DNA of 37,889 bases from contig CAMCZO010000018.1 of NCBI GenBank assembly GCA_945887955.1, positions 1-37,889 of the forward strand. The letters run 5' to 3'. The notes beneath the pieces were generated by a model. That model saw only the letters and a program-made list of their open reading frames with translations. It searched no databases and had not been told where the DNA came from. This document shows positions 22,617-30,098 of the stretch, piece by piece; position 1 is the first letter of the stretch; every line of letters begins with the position of its first letter. The translations under genes and the position numbers were made by a program. Source of the stretch: Chitinophaga pinensis. GTDB taxonomy: Bacteria > Bacteroidota > Bacteroidia > B-17B0 > Aurantibacillaceae.

Positions 22617-24899
22617 ATGAATAAAATATTAAATCTGTTAATTGTTTTTATTTTTGGCTCGGCCATAATTTCTGCTCAAAACATAGAAAAGCATAACATT
22701 AGTGGCACACAAGCGCCACCTCAGCAATGGGATGAGTGGTTTAATAAACAAGTAGAAATATTTACAAAAAATCTACAGACGAACGGAAAATCTCAAATAG
22801 TTAATTATACCATACCTATTATTGTTCATGTTGTTCATTTTGGAGAGGCTGTTGGAACATTTCCTAATGTTGATTCCAATCAAATTTATTCTCAATTAAC
22901 AGTCTTAAATAACGACTTTGCTGGTACTGGATTAAACATAGGTAATGTGCCTGCTGTTTTTTCTAATTTAGTTGCTAATACTGGAATTAAATTTTGTTTT
23001 GCCACTAAAAATCCAAACGGGGCCGCCTTAACTGAAAGAGGCATCGATCGAATTAATGCCCAAACGAATGCATGGCTAAATCCAACAACTGCAACCTTAA
23101 ACATTCAAAATTATATTGAAAATACTGTTAAATTAAACTCAATATGGGATCCTGTTCGTTATTTGAATATTTGGATAAGCGATAGACCACCAAGTTCAAG
23201 TTTAAGTTCTTATGCCACATACCCAGCAGGTACAAATTTATCTGGTTTAATTGGCGGAAGCATAGGAACTGCAGTGAATGATGGCATTTGGATATGGACA
23301 AAAAATTTTGGTACAGTTGGCACTATTTTAGCACCAAGAGATAAAGGAAGAACTGCTACACAAGAAATTGGACACTGGCTTGGTTTAAGAAATATTTGGG
23401 GTGATGGAAATTGTTTGTCTGATTATTGTAACGATACGCCTTGGTCTAAACAAGAAAATACGGGCTGTTTAACTCACCCTGTTTATATTGATCGTTGTGG
23501 AGTTAGTCAAAGCCCAAATGGAGAAATGTTTATGAATTTTATGGATGGAACAGATGATGTTTGTAAAAATATGTTTACAATTGGTCAATCTATCCGCATG
23601 CAAACCGCGATGAGTCAATGTACAAATCGTAATTTATTAGGAACTCATTCTTTATGTACACCTTTTGTATTACCGACAAGTTCAGCATTTGCTAGCTTTA
23701 ATGTTAATGCTATCCCATGTTTAGGCCAAGCTTTTACGCCAAATAACACTTCTACCGGAGGTCCTCAGCCTTCATTTATTTGGAGTTCAATACCACCTGC
23801 TTCATATTTCCCCTCTCCATCAGTTCCAAATCCTGCTATAACTTTTAATTCAGCAGGTAACTATACCCTAACTTTAGTTGCAACTAATAGTTTAAATGCT
23901 TCTACCTACACTGTTGTCGTTAATTCAGTTACTAATTGTTCTACTCCAACACCATGTATAGATAGTTTACGAATTATTAGAAAAACTGACACATTAACAA
24001 CCTATAAAGCTCCAAATAATAGTTTAGTATTAGGTTGCCAAACAGGATTTGCAGGTTTTTTAACAGGTACAAATTGTTATAAGGATAAAGAGTTTGCTCA
24101 ATTTTATTCTAGCAATTCTTTTTCGGCAACCCCATTCCCTCAAGTAAATAGTGTAATTGTTTTATTTGATAGCATTGGAACAAAACCATCATCTCCAAAT
24201 TCTGGCACACAAATTTTATGTAGAATTTATGGCGGCGCAGTTAGCACTGGGCCTGGAGCTCAATTAGGTCAACAAAGTGAAAGTTTAGTTAACATTGCCG
24301 CCTCTACAAAAACAAATACTATTAAATATTGCGGTAGCCCTACATACACATTTACAACTACAAAAATTATTCCGTATAAATTTAATTTTCAGGCACCTAT
24401 ATTAATCAATAACATCTCTGGTTTTTTTGCTGCTGTTCAGACGCCTTATTTTTCTTCAAGTGACTCTATAAAAATATTTAGCAATACAAAAACCCACTCA
24501 GCAAACGATTCTAGCAGTTGGTTTTTACAATATAATAATACGTGGCGAACTTTTAGAACCTTTAGAAGCGCAAAAGTTCAATTAGCAATCATTCCTCAAA
24601 TTACTTGTAGTCCTATAGTTGGAATTAAAGAAAATATTACAAATTTTAATTCTAACATTTCAATTATGCCAAATCCTACAAGTGGTCAATTTAATTTAAT
24701 TTTTACGCTTCCAAAAGAAGAAGAGTTATTTATTAAAATTTATAATTCCATTGGCCAGCAAATATCTTCAGAACATTTGCAAAATGTAAGCAATAACCTA
24801 ATTAATTTAGATTTAAGTAATAAACCATCCGGAATTTATTTTACTGAAATTTCAAACGGAACAGAAAGGGTTATCAAAAAAATAATTGTTAATCATTAA
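22617..24899 (+). CDS. M43-family secreted protein (pappalysin-like) with degenerate zinc site and T9SS tail
   Basis: 760 residues: signal peptide (1-20), M43 metzincin-type domain (about 60-350), a PKD-like domain (about 370-445), an extra beta domain and a type IX sorting domain (about 684-760, MPNPTSGQFNLIF ... SGIYFTEI). The family signature is HExxHxxGxxH; here it reads QEIGHWLGLRN (249-259), so the first and third zinc-ligand histidines are Gln249 and Asn259. The catalytic Glu250, the middle His253 and the Met-turn region (MNFMDGTDDVCKNMF) remain. The open frame is intact. It is likely a surface pseudoprotease, perhaps a binding protein. The barrel gene at 24942 follows. Confidence 0.85.
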   Translation: MNKILNLLIVFIFGSAIISAQNIEKHNISGTQAPPQQWDEWFNKQVEIFTKNLQTNGKSQIVNYTIPIIVHVVHFGEAVGTFPNVDSNQIYSQLTVLNNDFAGTGLNIGNVPAVFSNLVANTGIKFCFATKNPNGAALTERGIDRINAQTNAWLNPTTATLNIQNYIENTVKLNSIWDPVRYLNIWISDRPPSSSLSSYATYPAGTNLSGLIGGSIGTAVNDGIWIWTKNFGTVGTILAPRDKGRTATQEIGHWLGLRNIWGDGNCLSDYCNDTPWSKQENTGCLTHPVYIDRCGVSQSPNGEMFMNFMDGTDDVCKNMFTIGQSIRMQTAMSQCTNRNLLGTHSLCTPFVLPTSSAFASFNVNAIPCLGQAFTPNNTSTGGPQPSFIWSSIPPASYFPSPSVPNPAITFNSAGNYTLTLVATNSLNASTYTVVVNSVTNCSTPTPCIDSLRIIRKTDTLTTYKAPNNSLVLGCQTGFAGFLTGTNCYKDKEFAQFYSSNSFSATPFPQVNSVIVLFDSIGTKPSSPNSGTQILCRIYGGAVSTGPGAQLGQQSESLVNIAASTKTNTIKYCGSPTYTFTTTKIIPYKFNFQAPILINNISGFFAAVQTPYFSSSDSIKIFSNTKTHSANDSSSWFLQYNNTWRTFRTFRSAKVQLAIIPQITCSPIVGIKENITNFNSNISIMPNPTSGQFNLIFTLPKEEELFIKIYNSIGQQISSEHLQNVSNNLINLDLSNKPSGIYFTEISNGTERVIKKIIVNH

Positions 24900-24941
24900 A
24901 TTTATTGAGATTAAATTAAAATAGAATTTTAGTTATTTTAA

Positions 24942-25769
24942 ATGACTTTTAAAATAAATATTTACTTAATTTTTGTTTATTTTTTTCTTGTAACTAATTT
25001 AAATGCACAAAATTTAGGGCTTTATTTTACCGGAAGTTGTCCTCAAAAATCATTGCAAAATCTTGGATATAAAAATGGATTAGGATTTTCCTTAGAATAC
25101 TTAAGTAATCAATTAATAAAAAAGGAATCATTCAGCCTAAGGCTCTCTATTGGATTTGATGCTCAATGGCATGGTCATAAAAATATTGATTCTATTACTT
25201 TTAATACTCCGAATAACGATAAAGGATATTCACGTTTTGAAAATTCATGTGTAGGCTTATTTTTAGGTCCAAAATTTACTTTTAATTATGGATTATGGGA
25301 ACCATATTTTGAACTTAATCTTGCGTTCAGGCAATTTATGACAAATCAAATAAGTACCTTTTACAAAGAACCAATAGATTATCAAAAATCAACTTCAAAT
25401 TCAATATTAAGTAATAATACAAATCATTATGGACTCGGGCTTGGTTCTTTATATCATATCACTGATAATATTTTATTCGATATGAGAGTCTCTTATTCTT
25501 TTGGTACAAAAACTGATTTTGTTAACCTTAATTCAGTTTCTCTTGGAAAAAACGGAGTTGATAGTTATGATTATAAAATAATAAAAGCTAATGCCAGTAA
25601 TTTACTTTTTTATCGTATCGGATTTATTTTTCATCTTAAAAAAAATAAAAACGTTTCATCGAATACTTTTGACTATTCTTCACCAATCGAAAGAACAAAA
25701 TCACAAAATACAAGAAAAAAACCCGTTCCAAATCCTAAGATTATTAATAAAATTAAACCTAAAACTTAG
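24942..25769 (+). CDS. Secreted outer-membrane beta-barrel-like protein
   Basis: 275 residues with a signal peptide (ending NLNAQ, about residue 23). The body alternates hydrophobic strands with aromatic girdle residues (LGLYFTGS, GLGFSLEYL, SFSLRLSIGFDAQW, FNYGLWEPYFELNLAF, LLFYRIGFIFHLKK), the pattern of an 8-10 strand barrel such as the PorT/OmpW-like proteins of Bacteroidota. A polar Lys/Pro/Asn-rich tail of about 40 residues follows the last strand. It lies 42 bases after the M43-like gene. No specific function is recognised. Confidence 0.6.
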   Translation: MTFKINIYLIFVYFFLVTNLNAQNLGLYFTGSCPQKSLQNLGYKNGLGFSLEYLSNQLIKKESFSLRLSIGFDAQWHGHKNIDSITFNTPNNDKGYSRFENSCVGLFLGPKFTFNYGLWEPYFELNLAFRQFMTNQISTFYKEPIDYQKSTSNSILSNNTNHYGLGLGSLYHITDNILFDMRVSYSFGTKTDFVNLNSVSLGKNGVDSYDYKIIKANASNLLFYRIGFIFHLKKNKNVSSNTFDYSSPIERTKSQNTRKKPVPNPKIINKIKPKT

Positions 25770-25822
25770 TTTTATTAAACTTTATTTAAATAAAAAAAAT
25801 AATTGAGTTACAAATTAAACAT

Positions 25823-26662
25823 ATGAAATTATACGCAATCAATACGGGTCATTTTAAATTAGATGGAGGTGCCATGTTTGGCGTTGTCCCTAAATCTCTT
25901 TGGAATAAATCAAATCCGGCCGATCAAAATAACATGTGTAGTTGGGCATTACGTTGTTTGTTAATTGAAGATGGTAACCGTTTAATTTTAATAGATAATG
26001 GGATGGGGAATAAACAAGATGAAAAATTTTTCGGTTATTATTATTTGCATGGAAACGATACCTTACAAAAGTCTTTAAATAAATATGGTTTTGAGATGGA
26101 TGATATTACTGATATGGTATTGACTCATTTGCATTTTGATCATTGTGGAGGGAGTATTAAATATAATAGTAACAAAACAAACTTAGAACCAGCATTTAAA
26201 AATGCAAAGTATTATTGTAACGAAAAACATTGGAATTGGGCAACTCAAGCAAACAGCCGTGAGAAAGCAAGTTTTTTAAAAGAAAATATTTTACCAATTA
26301 AAGAAAGTGGACAATTAAATTTCATTGATTCGCAAAGTACCTTAATTACTGATTTATCATTTATAGAAGTAAACGGACATACCGAAGCCATGATGTTGCC
26401 AATTATAAAATATAAAGAATCTACACTTGCTTATATGGCAGATCTAATACCAAGTGTTGGTCATTTACCAATTCCATTCGTAATGGGATATGATGTGCGA
26501 CCTTTAGAAACATTAAAAGAAAAAGAATTAATTTTAAAAACAGCTTTAGATAACGATTGGACCTTATTTTTTGAACACGATCCAACTATAGAGTGTATTA
26601 AGCTTGAAAGAACAGAAAAAGGAATTAGAGCAAAAAACAACTTTTTGTTAAGTGATATTTAA
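25823..26662 (+). CDS. MBL-fold metallo-hydrolase
   Basis: 279 residues of the metallo-beta-lactamase superfamily. The dinuclear zinc motif is LTHLHFDHCGG (His102, His104, Asp106, His107); further ligands are EVNGHTEA, the Asp in YMADLIPS and the late FFEHDPTI. The layout is that of AHL-lactonase/AttM-like and YflN-type hydrolases: cytoplasmic, no signal peptide. Substrate is unknown; a lactone or thioester is plausible. It converges with the L,D-transpeptidase gene (15-base gap). Confidence 0.85.
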   Translation: MKLYAINTGHFKLDGGAMFGVVPKSLWNKSNPADQNNMCSWALRCLLIEDGNRLILIDNGMGNKQDEKFFGYYYLHGNDTLQKSLNKYGFEMDDITDMVLTHLHFDHCGGSIKYNSNKTNLEPAFKNAKYYCNEKHWNWATQANSREKASFLKENILPIKESGQLNFIDSQSTLITDLSFIEVNGHTEAMMLPIIKYKESTLAYMADLIPSVGHLPIPFVMGYDVRPLETLKEKELILKTALDNDWTLFFEHDPTIECIKLERTEKGIRAKNNFLLSDI

Positions 26663-26677
26663 GAATTAACGAGTGAT

Positions 26678-28246
26678 TTATTTGATTATAGAATCAAATT
26701 TAGCCGAAGATACACCAGGGATTAATTGTATATAATGACTATTATCATACAAAGTGAAGAAATTCGCATTATTGGGAGTCCACCATCTTACAAATTTTGA
26801 AGGGTAATCGTGAAGTCTAACACAACCTAAACTTATAGGCGTTCCCATATAAAAACCTGGTAAATTCCCTCCAACAGCAAATTCATGGATACCATTAAAA
26901 TAGCCCTTAGCACCTGGGAATTCATCATCTGGAGAGATGGTCATGAAATTAGGCAAAGGTACTTGTCCTTTATAGGTAATAATATTTTTGCTTCCCCCCC
27001 CAAGTTGTTTATCTCTTTTTTGATCCAGACTATCATATGCAAATTGATGGTCCCAATATCGCGATGTTATTTTGCATTTTGGTCCATAATACCTTGGCTG
27101 GCCATCATAATCAAGTTGATTAGCTTGCGATGTTGCAGCATTTTTAGAAGATGTTACGAATTGAGCAACCATAACGATGGTGTCGTTTTTAATCTCACAT
27201 AAACACATACGCTGACCAATGCAATAAATTTTTCCTGCAATTTCAATTCTGGGCTCCTTAACCAAGGGCTTTGTTCGAGATTGCTCTACATGATGCAAAT
27301 AGTTCAGGTAAGTGTAAAAATGATTTTCCCATTTTTTTGCTTCATTAACGTTTAACGAACTGAACCATTCGGTAATACTTTGTTCATTGATTGGCGAAAT
27401 GTTATTTTGATACCAATAGGTTAAAATCTCATTGAATTCGTCTAATTCAATGTTATTCACTTGTTTGTCCTCACAACCTTTACATAATCCGTTTTCGTCT
27501 GTAGTATTAAAATCAGCTACAATATAACGCCATGAAAGGAAATTGTTCCTTTCGAAGCTAGCATTAAACAAGTCTTCATATTTATAATTCTTATTGTGAA
27601 CACGGTCAATTTTAGAAAGAATAGGGGCGTAGCAAGGATTTTTTTTGATAATCTCAATGGCATCATCGTTAACTGAATGAAACTTGTCATAATCTAAAAA
27701 TATACTTCGCCTTTCGTGAAGGGCCATTTCGCTTTGTTCTATAGTATTTGAAACGTGAAGACAATTGCTCCAGGCTTGAACTGTTTGTTTTGAAATGGCT
27801 TCTTGATGGAAGTAATTCCAAAAAAAATCTTGCCATAAAGGTGGCGCATTTTTTAATTTAATGTCTAAAGCAAATTGCATTTTTTGACTTTGGTTCGCAG
27901 TATTTAAATAATTAAGAAAAATTCTCTCAATTTCTTGGTTCGATAGCGAAAAATGAATATACGGATTGTGTGAAATAGCCCTTAACAAAAAGTTGAATCC
28001 ATCTAATAGATTACCTTGATTTTTTTTGAAGCTTAATATAGCCAATGCGTAATTTTTTGCAAGGCTGTCATTGTCGAATTTTCCTTCGATGATTAGTTTT
28101 TCAGCATTTTTAATATCATTGTTTCTAATAGCATTATTAAAAACAATTTTAGCATTATTCCAAATAGTAAAATAAAAAAAAACCATTGCAACACACAATA
28201 AAGTTGTGGTTGATAAGATAATTATTAATTTAAATTTCCGTTTCAT
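26678..28246 (-). CDS. L,D-transpeptidase (YkuD domain)
   Basis: 522 residues: an N-terminal membrane anchor (about 5-27), a helical region of about 300 residues, and a C-terminal YkuD domain with the catalytic motif HEFAVGG ... ISLGCVRLHD (His about 454, Cys about 475, Arg of GCVRL). Such enzymes make 3-3 crosslinks or attach proteins to peptidoglycan in the periplasm. The helical region has a CxxC (GLCKGCEDK) and no known domain. The frame is open for 62 codons upstream of the annotated ATG (28247-28432) with protein-like composition but no ATG, so the start is doubtful. Confidence 0.85.
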   Translation of the reverse strand: MKRKFKLIIILSTTTLLCVAMVFFYFTIWNNAKIVFNNAIRNNDIKNAEKLIIEGKFDNDSLAKNYALAILSFKKNQGNLLDGFNFLLRAISHNPYIHFSLSNQEIERIFLNYLNTANQSQKMQFALDIKLKNAPPLWQDFFWNYFHQEAISKQTVQAWSNCLHVSNTIEQSEMALHERRSIFLDYDKFHSVNDDAIEIIKKNPCYAPILSKIDRVHNKNYKYEDLFNASFERNNFLSWRYIVADFNTTDENGLCKGCEDKQVNNIELDEFNEILTYWYQNNISPINEQSITEWFSSLNVNEAKKWENHFYTYLNYLHHVEQSRTKPLVKEPRIEIAGKIYCIGQRMCLCEIKNDTIVMVAQFVTSSKNAATSQANQLDYDGQPRYYGPKCKITSRYWDHQFAYDSLDQKRDKQLGGGSKNIITYKGQVPLPNFMTISPDDEFPGAKGYFNGIHEFAVGGNLPGFYMGTPISLGCVRLHDYPSKFVRWWTPNNANFFTLYDNSHYIQLIPGVSSAKFDSIIK

Positions 28247-28592
28247 TTTGTTAATCCTTAACCAATTACGACCTAAACGTATTTTTTGCTCAGTAAAGTT
28301 ATTGATTTTATTGAATAAAGAATAAAATATTCGTTGATTTAAAAAAGGTACCCCTTGTATTATGTTTTTTTGAGGATCGATGTGTTCTTCAAATGGATTA
28401 TAGTTAAGAAGATATACCAGACTATTTTGGAACTAATCTAATAGATAAAGGGATAATTAAAGGACAAAAATGGGATTAAATAGTTTAACAGCTAAGGAAT
28501 TTAGTTCAGCCAAGAGCTAAGGATCGGTCTTGCTATTTATTTTAATATATAATTAAATTTTATTAATTTAAATAATTAATCCTAATTATTAT
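28247..28592. other. Intergenic region with open upstream frame
   Basis: 346 bases between two minus-strand genes. 28247-28432 is open in frame with the L,D-transpeptidase gene (FQNSLVYLLNYNPFEEHI, later FTEQKIRLGRNWLRINK) and ends at a TAG. The rest is AT-rich with nothing recognisable. Confidence 0.5.
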
Positions 28593-29456
28593 TTAATCCA
28601 GAATGATAACTAAATATTTTGATGCACTCCAGAATTCTTTAGTGTTAGTAATTTCTAGTTTTTCTATAGGTTTTTCGCCAATTAATTTATAAGAATTACT
28701 TGGGTGAGTAGTTAAGATTTTAATTTTTTTTGCCCCTAAATTAATACTAGTTGTTTTTTCAATATTAATTTTAGTAAAATAATCTTTATTAAAATCAGAG
28801 CTTAGCTTTGTTGTTTTTCCTAATCCAATTATACCACCTTCTTTAGTAATAACATTTTTTTCTTTTAATTCTTTTGATGTTCCTATTGCGTAAAATGCGG
28901 TATTAATTATTTCTGTTTTTTGATTGCTTTCATTTTCAACGGCTTTATAATTAGTTGTTAAATTAGAAAGTTCAACATTAAGACCCTCAATTTTTGTTTT
29001 TAATTCTTCAATTTCAGAATCTTTTAAATTAAGAGTTGCTTGCATATTGTCAATCATTTTTTCTAAGCCATCTATTTGTAATTTACTATTCTTTAATTTT
29101 TTAGATAAGGAGCCAATTCTATCTTTATTCTTAGCCATTAAATCATAAATAGATTGAATGTCTTCTTTAATTTGATCCTCTTTGCTTTTTACATCTCCAT
29201 CGCTAGTTACTTTCGAAATTATTTTTTCTTTTTCTTTGATGCTATTTAAATTTTCTTGTATTTCATTAAAAGAAGAAACGAGTTCTTGAATGGCCGCATC
29301 TTTTTCATTTAATTTACCATTTAAATTACCACTTACATTTTCAACACTATCTTTTATTGAGTTTTCAGAGTCATCGCTTCCTTTACCACAATTTGATAAT
29401 AAGAAATTAGTTAAGATGATGATGACAAAAAAAGGAACAAGTTTTATTTTTTTCAT
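28593..29456 (-). CDS. Coiled-coil lipoprotein (Cbp1-like adhesin family)
   Basis: 287 residues. The lipobox LLSNC gives a lipidated Cys23. Residues about 40-185 are a heptad-rich coiled coil with an IKEKEKI and IEELKTKIEGLNVEL pattern. The C-terminal domain (about 186-287) contains AFYAIGTSKELKEKNVI, EGGIIGLGKTTKLSSDFN, DYFTKINIEK and EFWSASKYLVIILD, which I recall as the conserved end of Bacteroidota proteins named Cbp1-family collagen-binding adhesins. That name comes from annotation transfer and the binding role is unproven. Probably a surface or periplasmic rod-like lipoprotein. Confidence 0.7.
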   Translation of the reverse strand: MKKIKLVPFFVIIILTNFLLSNCGKGSDDSENSIKDSVENVSGNLNGKLNEKDAAIQELVSSFNEIQENLNSIKEKEKIISKVTSDGDVKSKEDQIKEDIQSIYDLMAKNKDRIGSLSKKLKNSKLQIDGLEKMIDNMQATLNLKDSEIEELKTKIEGLNVELSNLTTNYKAVENESNQKTEIINTAFYAIGTSKELKEKNVITKEGGIIGLGKTTKLSSDFNKDYFTKINIEKTTSINLGAKKIKILTTHPSNSYKLIGEKPIEKLEITNTKEFWSASKYLVIILD

Positions 29457-29536
29457 ATTAAAGTATATTTATAATTTATCGAATAGAATAAAAAAATGCC
29501 TTAATCAATTTATTTTAATAAATAAACTGATTTGTT

Positions 29537-29947
29537 TTAACAAAATTCGTCGTAAACAGCTTTTAAATGGTCTGAAATAGCAGTGGCATTGCGCCCTTCA
29601 ATATTATGTCGTTCTAGAAAATGAACCAATTCTCCATTTTTAAATAAAGCTATAGCAGGACTAGATGGGGGATAAGGAGTAAAATACTTACGCGCTTGAT
29701 TAACAGCATCCACATCAAAACCAGCAAATACTGTTGTTAAATTTGATGGTTTTTTTATGTTTTCAAGACTTTTTTTAACACCTGGTCTTGCTGCTCCCGC
29801 TGCACAGCCACAAACTGAATTAACTACAAGTAAAACGGTTCCTTCAGATTTTATTGCTTTATCTACATCTTCAGAATTTAATAATTGATTAAAGCCTGAA
29901 TCTGTTAATTCTACTTTCATTGGGTTAACAATTGCTTCTGGATACAT
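29537..29947 (-). CDS. Bacilliredoxin BrxA/BrxB family
   Basis: 136 residues of the YphP/YqiW (DUF1094) family: thioredoxin-fold disulfide reductases that remove bacillithiol (in Firmicutes) from oxidised protein thiols. The active site is SVCGCAAGAARPG (Cys46-Gly-Cys48), and the family ends FLERHNIEGR ... HLKAVYDEFC. Length and motif match exactly. In Bacteroidota, bacillithiol is found in many Flavobacteria, so the assignment is plausible. It diverges from the M16 peptidase gene with separate -7 boxes. A wider thiol-disulfide role is the alternative. Confidence 0.93.
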   Translation of the reverse strand: MYPEAIVNPMKVELTDSGFNQLLNSEDVDKAIKSEGTVLLVVNSVCGCAAGAARPGVKKSLENIKKPSNLTTVFAGFDVDAVNQARKYFTPYPPSSPAIALFKNGELVHFLERHNIEGRNATAISDHLKAVYDEFC

Positions 29948-29967
29948 AATGATTTATATTTTAATTA

Positions 29968-29975
29968 CAAATCTA
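29968..29975 (-). promoter_or_regulatory. -7 box for the bacilliredoxin gene
   Basis: TAGATTTG on the minus strand fits TAnnTTTG exactly, 20 bases before the ATG; no -33 match. Confidence 0.4.
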
Positions 29976-30074
29976 ATTTATATTACATATAAATTGTAAA
30001 AAAGCTTGTTAAATTGTTTTAAATTAATATAATTTATTTGTTAAAAATTCAATAGAATATCTGTATTTCTACTT

Positions 30075-30082
30075 TATATTTG
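30075..30082 (+). promoter_or_regulatory. -7 box for the M16 peptidase gene
   Basis: TATATTTG fits TAnnTTTG exactly, 16 bases before the ATG; no -33 match. Confidence 0.45.
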
Positions 30083-30098
30083 TCAAAACTAAATAATT

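Noticed and set aside
28373..28476. Plus-strand protein-like stretch EDIPDYFGTNLIDKGIIK
   Set aside because: Only 23 codons between stops, antisense to a better minus-strand frame.
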